Source: Ipomoea triloba | Lineage: Eukaryota; Streptophyta; Magnoliopsida; Solanales; Convolvulaceae | Assembly (NCBI RefSeq): GCF_003576645.1 | Contig: NC_044922.1 | Location: 24,922,548 to 24,986,547, forward strand | Reading direction: 5' to 3' | DNA: 64,000 nt | Shown: positions 47,585 to 57,800 of the stretch, one piece after another | How the letters are laid out: every line of letters starts with the position of its first letter | Numbering within the stretch: the first letter of the stretch is position 1 | The notes under the pieces: model-generated | Seen by the model: the letters and a program-made list of their open reading frames with translations, nothing else | Told to the model about the DNA's origin: nothing | Database searches by the model: none | Program-made: the position numbers and the translations under genes

Positions 47585-48165
47585 TATATCTGCACTCTCT
47601 CTACCAAGCTTCCCAATTTTCTCCATCTCTTCCTTTGCTTTTGCTTTGTCCTCTGGTTTTCTTTGCATTAGATTCTTAAAGAACAACCCTTCATTTCTAT
47701 TCTTCTCTATTTGACCTTCAAAGTCTGCTAACTGCCTTTCGTTCTCTTTAATCTCCTGCGCTTGTTCACCTCTGCCGATTCTTCAAAAGCTTGCATCTGG
47801 TTCTCGATTTTTTCCATAATCTGCTCAACAAAACCAACAAAATTCAGAAATCAAGAGACGAAACATCCAGCTGTAAATCCCAGGATTTCTAAACAGTTGC
47901 TAGACACTAAGAAGTCGGACACAGACCCTTGCACCAGCTTCATCAAGCTCTTTGAGGGCATTTTCTCCTATCGGATTAATCTCAGCATTGGCTTCTTCAG
48001 CAAACTAGTCAGATAGGCTGCTCTTTCGTCTAAGTAGTTGGTCAGGCGAACCTGGCAAGCAGTTCCTGATTACGCGCATCTCCTTCAGGAAGAAGAGGAG
48101 CATTTGAATCTGTAGAATCATTGGACGGGGAGAAGAGGATGTTGGGTGAGAGTGAAGGAGGTATG
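47585..48165 (-). pseudogene. Coiled-coil protein gene fragment, frame-broken
   Basis: The minus strand encodes, in several frames, PEGDARNQELLARFA, then after stop codons IGENALKELDEAGAR, an intron-like gap ending TTGAGCAG (about 47830-47930), IMEKIENQMQAFEESAE and, frame-shifted, QEIKENERQLADFEGQIEKN and FFKNLMQRKPEDKAKAKEEM. This is helical, K/E-rich coiled coil. The family was not identified with certainty. In-frame stops and an indel near 47765 show decay. The retained intron-like gap argues for DNA-level duplication. Confidence 0.6.
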
Positions 48166-48333
48166 TATTGCTTTGAGGTATATCATTTTCTTTTTAGTTT
48201 TCTACTTTGATTGATTTAGGCTAGGGAAAGAAAGATGGAGTAGGGGAAGAAGAGTCTTTAAGCATAATGACATACTCTGTATATAAATATAAGTAGAGAT
48301 CAAAATGACAAAAAGTAATACTCCTTAGCATAA

Positions 48334-48693
48334 GGTTGTCTTTAACCCAGCAAGTTTCTCTCACTTTTAAAATGGGTACAAATTTTTTATTATTTATTCT
48401 ACATCTCTGCAAATTTGACAATTTTTAAAAATGAGGTCCACTTTTATTTTATATAATATATATAATAATAAAACAAAAAAAAATTAAAAAGTAAAAAAAA
48501 TAAAAAATTATGGCAGCTTTTGCTGCCAAACGAAAGAGTGAAAAGGCTGTCATTTCAGTGTTTAGCAAACTTGCTGTTTTAACAAGTTTGCTAAACACGT
48601 AGGCAAACAAAAAAATATAAAAAAGAAGAAGGAATCCATGTGGTGTGCCATGTCATCTAGAAAGTGTATATACTTTCAGGGTTGAGGTCAGCC
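48334..48693. mobile_element. PIF/Harbinger-type MITE
   Basis: A TAA target duplication (48331-48333, 48694-48696) flanks GGTTGTCTTTAACCC and, complemented, GGCTGACCTCAACCC. Inside is a 16-bp perfect hairpin, GTGTTTAGCAAACTTG at 48558-48573 against 48583-48598, and a GGCAGC/GCTGCC stem nearby. No coding content. Confidence 0.7.
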
Positions 48694-49184
48694 TAAGGTT
48701 AACATTATCCATGAAATTTCTATCACTTGTAAAGTAACATGAAATTTTCTTTTTCTTTTTAAGTTTTTTAATATAATTTTTACGTTTTGGATCCTTATTG
48801 TGATTTTTTTTTTTTAACTTTGAATCCTTATCTTCATTTAAGTCAACATCACCAATCTAGTTATATTGGTTACACGGATTTCTCTACATTCTTTAGCACT
48901 TCTCAAACATGTAAAAATATACTTTTTTTTTTCTTCTCAATCTCATGCTATAATTGAATGACTATTTTTTCTTTTATTAGCTTCATTTAAGCCACTTTCT
49001 CTTCGATACAGAATTTGTTCATAATAACTTGCGAACTTTGAAACTACATGAGCTAGCCTCTAACAATTTTGCAATGTTGGTTTATTTCTTGCTCGTGATG
49101 ATAATGTTATAAAAGTTTAACAATACAATTCCTCTAACTACATATTTACTAATGTTAAGTCTTGAGTTATATAACAACCCTTTT

Positions 49185-49275
49185 CTTTAATCCCTGTGGG
49201 AGTGTGAATTCCTACTTTGACTGGGATTTGTAGTTTAACTTTTTCTTAATTTGTGACTTCTATTTGGCGCTTTTG
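49185..49275. repeat. Copy of the SPT5 promoter-side segment
   Basis: TTTTCTTTAATCCCTGTGGG and GTGTGAATTCCTACTTTGAC match 42335-42375; TTGTGACTTCTAT matches 34755. Confidence 0.7.
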
Positions 49276-51263
49276 GGGATTTCATGAATCTCCCAACCCG
49301 CCCCCTGGATAATTCGAAGACCAACATTTTTCATCTATTTATATATATAATTACAGGAAACAGTCATGTATAATGTATACTACATTGAGTATAATCAGCC
49401 TAACGCTCAATAATACAAAATACAACTCAATACAATAAATAATTGTATTGCAGAATTGTAAGAGTACTTTTAAAATAGAGAAGGGGTGAGCTTAACATAG
49501 AGTTATAGTTGATGTGCAAGAGCACTTTTAAAATATATTAACGGAATGTTGTTGAAATGTGATAATGCCATAACTATAAGATTGTTATGAAATATGAATG
49601 ATAACTATGATAATAAAGAAGAGATGAACTCAGAAATTGAAATGGAATGGAGAACACAGAAGTTAGAAGGAAGGAAGAAGCACATTTTGTATTCATTATG
49701 TTTCTAGGGATAATCTTTACAAGGAGTGAATGGGGTATTTATATTACCCGGAAATGAAATATAAATATTAAGTGTACAGGGATGGTTCACATGTGCCTCT
49801 TAGCTCTGCTGGCCTCTTAGCTCTGCTGGCTTTGTCAATGCTCAGCTGCCACCCTAAATTTACGGGATCGGCTTTCAGGAAACATTTAGGTGGGTTAAAG
49901 CAACCTATGCCGTCTTGTCTTAGCGTACTACCCTAGAATCCTAACTGTTCTAGAGCCAATTATTTGCCTTCGGCTAAGTTTCATAGGTCATTTATGCAAT
50001 TACGATTTCTGAGTTATGAGTTCTTGTTCCTCTTATAGGAAGTACAGGATGGGATTAGAGTAGCCCGGGAAGCTTACTCCGGGTGGAGGGAGCTTCCCGG
50101 CTAAGCCCTCGGCGTTTGAGAGGACTTGCGAGCCGCCCGGCGATTGAGGGCAATTTCTAATGGCAGTATTTAAAGAATGTCTTAAAGCTGTGACTAAGAG
50201 AAAGCTTATAGAAACACGAAGGAAGACAACGGGTGGTAAGCCTTTCCCCTCTCCCATAGTCCAAAAACGGAGGGAGAGGAAAGGGACTTAATACCCTAAG
50301 AGTGAGTTGAACTAGCGCCCGCTAGGGGAGTGGTGACCCCTATGGCACGCTATAATCGACCGACGTTGGCCCCAAACCGGGGGAATCGGGGAATGGGGGA
50401 TTCAGAGAAAGCTTCAAAAGGCTCACTTTCGAGCCTATATTGGATTCTTTTCCCCCCAAACCCCCCGGGAGGTGAAACAGAGAGAGAGACAGCCCTCGCC
50501 TTGCGGACTCGTTGCTGATAAGTTAGCTCTCCCGAAGGGGCGGTCCATTAACTCTACGACGATTGGACGTGCATTTAAGATCCTAAAATCTTCTAATAAT
50601 CCAGGGAAGAAGCCATGAAAGAAAGCAAGGGCCTTAAACAAAAAGGCCTTAAAAAAAGGCTTAAAACCGACGACGAGTTGCCTGTTAAGGTTAACACCTT
50701 TAAGCCGGCATTAAAGCTCATATTCTAATTAAGTAGTTTTCTCTTTTTCCTCTCAATCGTCGAGGGCTCGCTGCAGTCCTCTCAAGCGCCGAGGGCTTAA
50801 CGCAAGGGAAGGACCGTTTCCCCCTTGCTTCGCTTTCCCCTCGGGGGAAGCTATGGATCGGTACGTTACCCCCCTTAATCCACCTCGGGGGAAGGTCATT
50901 CGGACTTCCTACGGAAGCCTTCCTTTTAACCCCTTGCTACGCTTCGCTTCGCTTTCCCCAAGGGGAAGAGGAATGAGGAATTCGGTCACGGTTCCCGTGC
51001 ATTTTAAGTCTCTTTCTAAACGGGCTCCTTTCAGAAGCCTTAACACGTTACCCCCTTGCTGCCTTTGGTACTACTCTTATTTTACACAATCCAGGAACTT
51101 CCATAACGTTGGCGTGATTCGGTTTGAGCAACGGATCCTGACGTGATACATCTTCGTAATGAAAATAGAGTGGAAACATGAGTTTGCTTTTCCAGTATCT
51201 ATAGAAGAAGCACTGTGAACTATCTGCTTCAAAAAGATAGTTGGTTGAATGAAACTTCTTCGA

Positions 51264-51425
51264 TCAGAATACGAATGAGATCAAAAAGGCCATCGCAAAC
51301 AAGGCAATAGCTTCGGTTAGAGCAAAGCCGCATAACCAAATGATTGTTTAGATGGATTTCGCGCCACGGAATGAATCAAAGAAATGAAGACGTTTCCAAT
51401 ACCGACAGAGACTACCCTCATAATT
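51264..51425 (-). pseudogene. atp9: Mitochondrial atp9 fragment
   Basis: ATP9 is the c-ring subunit of mitochondrial ATP synthase. The minus strand gives [19 protein letters not shown], then after a small deletion and frameshift [20 protein letters not shown] and stop. The N-terminal third is missing. Lies within the NUMT. Confidence 0.85.
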
Positions 51426-51465
51426 ACTAAAGGTTATTTAATAGGTTAATGATAGTCTGATAGGT

Positions 51466-51705
51466 TTAACTGTGTACATCACGGAGAATAAGATCTTCCA
51501 GCATATTGTATATTTTCATGAGATCAATAGGTTCCAAATTACATGGATCTACCACTTTAGTAGAGATAACTTTTTCGACTAAGTCTGGATATGAAAGATT
51601 ATCGGGCAGACCAAGGTTATGTCTATCTCGAATCTCTTTTACGCTCTTTTCGAGCGCACTATTCAAGAGGTCTTTTGACGATTCAAAATAAGGATTCTTC
51701 CGCAT
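51466..51705 (-). CDS. 79-aa mitochondrial-type ORF, unknown
   Basis: ATG at 51705, 79 aa, soluble and charged: it starts MRKNPYFESSKDLLNSALEK and ends DLILRDVHS. It is not recognised as a standard mitochondrial gene. It lies 40 bp from the atp9 remnant in the NUMT. Plant mitochondria carry many such lineage-specific ORFs. Nuclear expression is unlikely without a promoter and targeting signal. Confidence 0.4.
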   Translation of the reverse strand: MRKNPYFESSKDLLNSALEKSVKEIRDRHNLGLPDNLSYPDLVEKVISTKVVDPCNLEPIDLMKIYNMLEDLILRDVHS

Positions 51706-52125
51706 TGATGGAGAACAATTGGCCTGGTCTAGTTCTAGTACATACTTCCCCTGCGCTATTTCACAGAAGGATTTCAGAGTCTTTGAGTAGAATTTTGTTT
51801 TTTTCCATTTTTATATTATAGTCATGTTGTGTTCCGCTCCCCCAAACAAAAAGAGAGACTTATTCTTGCTTTCCCAGTGAAGGAAGACGGAAATTGCCGG
51901 TTGGCTTAGTCCAACCAAAAAAGATATGGGACTTTTGGGACATTGTTTAAGATAAGTCAAGCTTGGACCGACTTAAGTCAAGACTGGCTATCTCTCTCTT
52001 TATATACGCAAAAAAAGGCGAAGAGTGACTATGATTTCTTCTCGTAGTTCCTCTCTTGTTAGTGTAGTGATACGAATACTCCTCTATGTGAATGTTTCAT
52101 TTTAGGCTGTACACCTAATTTTCCT

Positions 52126-52184
52126 GGGATTTTAGTTCAATCGTTAGAGCACCGCCCTCTTAAGGCGGAAGCTGCGGGTTCGAG
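52126..52184 (+). pseudogene. trnD-like tRNA remnant with altered anticodon loop
   Basis: GTTCAATCGTTAGAGCACCG and GGCGGAAGCTGCGGGTTCGA match plastid-type tRNA-Asp(GUC) as found in plant mitochondria. The loop here is CTCTTAA where CTGTCAA is expected, and the acceptor 3' side is lost after GGTTCGAG. Not a working tRNA. Confidence 0.7.
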
Positions 52185-52317
52185 ACGGATTAAATAAATA
52201 TATAAATTAAGCTGAATGTAGACCGGTCCGGACTATCATTTCATCGATCGCCTACCTGTGGCCAGGGACAGGTCGACGAAGGCTATCCCTAATAACCATT
52301 CCATCCGCATCATACTC

Positions 52318-52343
52318 AAAAGAAGAGTTTGATCCTGGCTCTG
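52318..52343 (+). rRNA. SSU rRNA 5'-end micro-fragment
   Basis: AGAGTTTGATCCTGGCTC is the universal start of bacterial-type small-subunit rRNA, including mitochondrial rrn18. Only about 25 bp match before the text diverges. Confidence 0.5.
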
Positions 52344-52470
52344 AAGCGCTGGTTCGAATCCTGCTCCTTCCTTGGACTGTATTACCGCTAATTATCGGTT
52401 CATTAGGGAATCTCTTTCGTTGCCGCCCCTCTGACGGACCTCCTAAAGAAAACAAGTTTTGGAAGAGGCC

Positions 52471-52722
52471 CTAAAGGGGTATCATGCATTTAAAGTTAGT
52501 GTAGGGTCCAACCCTAATATAGGCTCTTCTATTAGTAATTCGGTGAGTCGTAGGATTCATTCTGAAAAAAGAAGTCCAAGGATCACCGGGTCGTGCTAAT
52601 TCCATACGAATCAGTACTGAGAAGCATGTGCCCATCACTCCAGCAATGGCACAGAAGATGAAATATAGAGTCCCTATATCCTTGTGGTTAGTGGAGAACA
52701 GCCATCGGACCGCATTTGTCAT
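52471..52722 (-). pseudogene. cox1: Chimeric ORF: cox1 5' end fused to unrelated sequence
   Basis: The frame starts at ATG 52722. [20 protein letters not shown] through ELARPGD is cytochrome c oxidase subunit 1, residues 1-48 or so, with substitutions such as C for G in FCAIAG. After CCCGGTGATC (about 52583) it leaves cox1 and runs on for about 35 unrelated residues to a stop at 52471. Lies in the NUMT. Confidence 0.8.
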
Positions 52723-52929
52723 AAAATTTAGATTCTTTCTTAAAAATGTATATTGGTTCCACTTCTTGCAATGAAGAAAGACTTATTGTAAATCGCCGGT
52801 TAGTCCAACCAAGAAAGACATGGTCTCCCATCAATAATCATAGCAATGGTCTCCCATCAATAATCATAGCAGCAGTAGCAAAGTTGATTGAGTCTTTCGA
52901 AACACTGATAATAAAGTCAATTTAATTGT

Positions 52930-54130
52930 GTAGAGAAGTAAATACATATTTAACTTTAAAATTTACTTATATCAAAATATTATTTTGGTATCCTCCAATA
53001 TCTCAAGTTTGTCATTGCTTCTTTAATTTGGTTCCTATTCTACCAATATGAAAAAAGTATTATATTTTATATAAGATGTATACAAGTTAACCAAGCATAA
53101 CTATTTATATTGATGACAATAGTTGATTTTGTTATAATGAATTGAATTTATAATAAAATTTTATTTGATACCATTAAGATATTGTGAAGGAATCAACCCA
53201 AAACATTCAGACATACAAATTTGTTGTGCACATGAAAATGAAAGACTCATTGAAAAATGGTTTCATTCATATGAAAAAAAGCTATTGTTTTATATTCATT
53301 ACATATTCGTGATTTGATTTTGAACTTATATGTATCACATATTAATAATGCCTTTTATATTGTTATAAAATAGATAAAGTTATTGTATACTAAATTAAAT
53401 TAATAATATCTGAAAATAGCAACTCAATTGTTATACTCATTCCACCCATGTCATATGGTAGCAATTTTTTTTCGATATGTGAAATCTTATACTCATGTTA
53501 TAAGTTTGCTTTAAAATACAATCTTATAGTAACATTGTTATTATCTCAATCATATGAATGTGGACATTACTAAACGATTTTTATTATGATAATATCTCTT
53601 ATAAGTTTACTAGAAGTCTAGACCTATTTATATTTTGTACATAATAGTTACACCATGGACTCAAGCCCACCTTGTGACAAGGTGAACCCGTGTCCATTTA
53701 TATATTGAATGCTCACAATTTGAATTGTGAACATTTAGTACCTAAATTGTGAAAATTCAATTGCGAACATTCAATATATAAAATGTGAACATTCAGTAAT
53801 AAATTGTGTATTTTGGACCCGAATTCAGCTTGCAAGGTGGACCTAGCTCCATAGAATAATTCGATTATAGGATGCTTGATTTTATATTCCAATTGTAATA
53901 CTTGATTAGCACTAAGCCACAAGCTGCTGCATAGCACAAAGAAACATTATTTTGTTAAATTATCACACAGTCGAACATGTATGTGAGTTTTTTTGTTTGA
54001 ACATCGATACATATTGTTAGTCCGCTTTGGCTGTCATATTAATTGAGGTTATAAATTGAGTATGTATTTAATTTTAATCTTTAAAGTTCAATCGAATTTT
54101 CACATTAAATATATAATCAATAAAAATTTC
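52930..54130 (+). repeat. Dispersed block, copy B
   Basis: It starts directly beside the NUMT and matches copy A (30346-31080 and 33125-33450). It lacks the Pack-MULE. At the equivalent site it has 40-45 bp of other sequence (about 53904-53949). It also carries a GTGGACC-family MITE absent from copy A. Confidence 0.8.
53647..53860. mobile_element. GTGGACC-family MITE, copy 5
   Basis: The ends are CCATGGACTCAAGCCCACCT and, complemented, CTATGGAGCTAGGTCCACCT. The interior is a TGTGAACATTCAGTA-type repeat. It is absent from copy A of the block (TGTATATATTGGATTATTAT at about 31068), so it inserted after the blocks separated. Confidence 0.7.
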
Positions 54131-54168
54131 TTTTGATATAATGTATACTATATGTAGTAACCCTGTCA

Positions 54169-54345
54169 AGATGACTAAAAATATGAACTTGTAACCACAA
54201 GGTCACGGATTCAAATTTCAACCCTTTTAGTTTGAGCCCGTCAGCTATGGGTAATCTATACTGGTTTACCTCCTTGTTATTTACCGATCATGGTCACAAT
54301 GTGGAGTTTACGCACTCAATGTACATCCTTGAGTAGTATATACAG
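54169..54345 (+). mobile_element. SINE (family 3), copy 2
   Basis: ACCACAAGGTCACGGATTCA with a B-box-like segment, then TTTAGTTTGAGCCCGTCAGC and GGTTTACCTCC, matching 18870-18990. Confidence 0.6.
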
Positions 54346-54359
54346 GTTTTGGTTGTTAG

Positions 54360-54475
54360 CTGCCTACTCAAACACCTCAGCAAAATGGTGTGGCCGAAAA
54401 GAGGAATAGAACTCTCAAGGAAGCCGTAAGGTCAATGATAGCACAAGCTGATTTGCCTAGATAATTTTTAGGGTG
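54360..54475 (+). mobile_element. Copia integrase fragment
   Basis: In frame: PTQTPQQNGVAEKRNRTLKE then AVRSMIAQADLPR and a stop. TPQQNGVAERKNRTL is the hallmark integrase core text of Ty1/copia retrotransposons. Only about 115 bp remain. Confidence 0.9.
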
Positions 54476-54836
54476 AAATTATTAACACATTTTTTCACTC
54501 AAAATGGGACTATGCTTCATAAGACTCATAAAATGACATCTTATAAGATGTGAAAGGGAAGGGAAAGAAGCCAAATGTGAATGGGAACTGAACTCCTTAA
54601 TCTCCTTCCAGATGGAAATCTATTCTTACCCTCCCATTCTAGAGATAATGGCGTTCGTAGGTGCAACAACTGTCCATATCAATTGGGGAAAAAGTTTCGC
54701 TATACAATTCTTTTGGTCCAATTGTCTGTCAAGGTCATCAACATAAATTGCATTATCTAAGTACAAAATATGGATGCTTTGGTTGCCAGTATAACAAAAG
54801 AATCAAACATTATCTGCTTAATGCCACAAGCTGCAA

Positions 54837-57800
54837 TCAGTCTTCCCTTCTAGCAAGGATTGCATCACGACAAAGACGCCAATAGGCTTTGCATGGGATG
54901 ACCATCCATGGCAACTTCATGTGTTGCCCAGTGCCCAGAGTATATGAAATACTGCAGAGTCAAGAGTAAAACAATAAGGAAAACACAAGGACAAATTCGA
55001 GTGATGATAAACATCAAAAAATGAACACCTAGGAAGCCAAATGAATGTTAACCTTTTCCCCGTAAGAATTCCATAAGCTGACAATGCCATTGAGGATCTT
55101 GAAATTGCTGAAAACACGCATCCATAGTGGGGTGAAACAACTTCTCCTGAGTCAACTTACATGCATTAGGGACTTAGGGTAAATGTGCAATTCATGCTTA
55201 ACCATTAAACATTACCCGCAAGAAACAAACAGCAAGTAGGTATAGTTGAACAGTAGATATCGATTCAACAAAAGTGATCTTCTTCCTAAACTGAGGACTT
55301 TCTCAAAGTCATTTTAAGACTAAGCTTTATCTCGTAAAATTAACATTGCCTGTTACTGTTAAAAAGAACATCCTTCTGCTGTGAAATAAAATAAGCCATT
55401 AACAAATTACAATAGAATATCATATCCATTATCCACAAAACTGACTACAGTGGAAATCCTGAGGTACAACATAAAAGAACTTTAAATTCTTAGGCAAATG
55501 AAACATGTTCTTGTCAAGGCAACTTTAGGTTAAATGCACAAAAGTATCTACCAGTTTGATCATTAGGCAATCATGACATCAATTTGTTTAGTACCACTAG
55601 TCATTTCCTTTATATTAATGTCACACATTTTCAATGATGTGCTAAGCTCCACTTACTTAAGCTCAGATAGTTGCCACGCAAAAATGAAACCATAGCCAAT
55701 GATTTGAAGCAATGTGGACTAGGTTCCAAATTAATTTCAGCCGCAGACCCAGTGTGTGAAGAATTGGTAACATCACATTGACTAGACACAATTTCGAACC
55801 ATATCCCAGAAGGAAATCTTTTCTTCCTCACCAACCAAACAGCAACTTTAGTATATGGTGTGGCATGAATAACTAATATCCCAAGTTCAATAACTATGCA
55901 TATCAAGCTTATAGTTGCGTTCAAAATTGTGAAGAAAATATAGAATGCAGAAACCGTTGGGAGTAGAAGCAACAGAGGAGTAAATAGAAGTGAGCCAACA
56001 ACATGTTGCTCCACTGTGTAACCATAGCTGTCTAATCTCTGCCGAAGAGGATTCCATTTTCTGCCCCTGTATCCAACCAGTTCAACAAGTCAGAAAAATA
56101 ATACCATCATCTGAAAAAAAAAAAAAAAAAACTAACACAGGTAATAAAACTCAATTTAAATTTACTATGAAAATTTTCATCCTACGGAAACCACTAAGAG
56201 GGCTCCAAAAACAGAAGTAGAAGAAACAGTAACCCTCCTCAAAGTAATACCAAGACATAACATTGTGATGTAACTACCTGAAAAGACGCCACAAAGCTGA
56301 TATTGCTTGTATCTGCCATGAATAGATTAGTGAAAGTAACCAATGAAGAGCAGACAAGTGCATAGTTGCTAATGAGATTATGTCAATGGTCAAAGCAGCA
56401 GCAGTAGTCAGACCAAAAAGACTACCAGATACAGCAATCATTTTCATAAGATAAGCCAAGAAGAAATTCAGAAATAGCCAAAGTGTGGACCATATCTGAA
56501 TAGCATTAAGAGAAACCATCCCAAGGAGACCAGCTAGCTCAGCATTCAACTTGAAACCAGCTGGGTTTCCCATCAGCCACACACAACCAGTACGCAGAAT
56601 ATGGTTAGTTATGCCATCAGCAGAATTCAAAATGAACAGGCAAGCAGCTTCTGCTCGAGAATACAATAGAATGCTAAGCAAGTTTCCTAGAAGAAGATCA
56701 ACCACAATACTTGACCACATGGAGTGCTTACGTAATGTCGCCATCTCAGCATACTCAACACAAGATTGACACCTAAAAAGTAAGAAAATTGAACATTACA
56801 AAATTTCCAAAAATGAAAATACGAGGATCAGAAAAATCAAGAAGGGGGAGAACTGCAGTAAAATGAGAATCCCTTTTTCAATCGAAAATAAGATGTGATT
56901 GTTAAAAAATAAATAACATGTAGAAAAGTAAAAGGTTTCAACTCTTGAATGGATGTAAACTCCTTAAGATCTTACTGATGAATGAGAGGCATTGGGGTTG
57001 CCCAACATATCCGGTATTCCGGTTATACTCCCCCCCTCCCCCACACACCCAACCCCACCCTCTTCCCCCCTTTTGAGATTTAAGTAGATGTGTTTTCAAG
57101 GACTTGGTGTATAATGAGGACTTATCACTAAGGATTGGGATTATATGGCGCTCAAAAGCACAAAGAAGATATAAGGGATGTTTTCTCTTATTTCTCTAGT
57201 AAAGTTTAGTGCAAGTGTTAGAGGTTACAAGTTGGTCAGGGTACCTAACTGTCTAGTCTAGTGATAGAAGAATAAAAGGATCTGCAAAGTCCTCCAATCC
57301 TAAGTTTTCATATTTAAACAAAGTGAAATGAACCCCACAGCATGGGCTGAGCATGGGCATGGCAATGTGATGGAATGGAGGATAAAAAGACCCTTGATTG
57401 TACCCTAATTCGCAAACTGTATACCTTCTCCTCACCTAATTCATACTTCCTGCCTGCCCAAGCATTGTTGCCCAGGCATGGCTCACCCAAGCAACTGAGT
57501 GATTCACCCAACTAAAGACTAGCCTGCCATCATGAGTTGAGTCATCAAACCCCTTGATCATGTCACCCAGGCCTACTTGGGCATCCTGTATTATTCATTG
57601 GGGCTATGCCTAGGGTTGGGCTGCTTGGCCCAATGGACTAGGGGTAATATTATCCCCAACAAGACATGAATTGCATCTCCTCTTTCCAAACAACTCTCAA
57701 ATGGTCCAAATTATGCTACTAGTCCAAATCAACTATATGCACACTGCAAGCATTTTCATGAGTTACATGCATTGGTACCAAAAATCAACAAAAATATGAA

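Larger units (their letters stand above)
49850..52830. mobile_element. Nuclear insertion of mitochondrial DNA (NUMT)
   Basis: Base composition rises abruptly and the text becomes typical of plant mitochondrial DNA (CTCCCGAAGGGGCGGTCCAT, CTTCGCTTTCCCC runs). Mitochondrial gene pieces lie inside: atp9, a 79-aa ORF, trnD, an SSU rRNA 5' motif and a cox1 5' end. None is complete. GAAAGACTTATT...CCGGTTAGTCCAACCAA occurs near 51868 and again near 52770, a repeat of the source genome or insertion. Boundaries are uncertain by about 100 bp. Confidence 0.85.
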
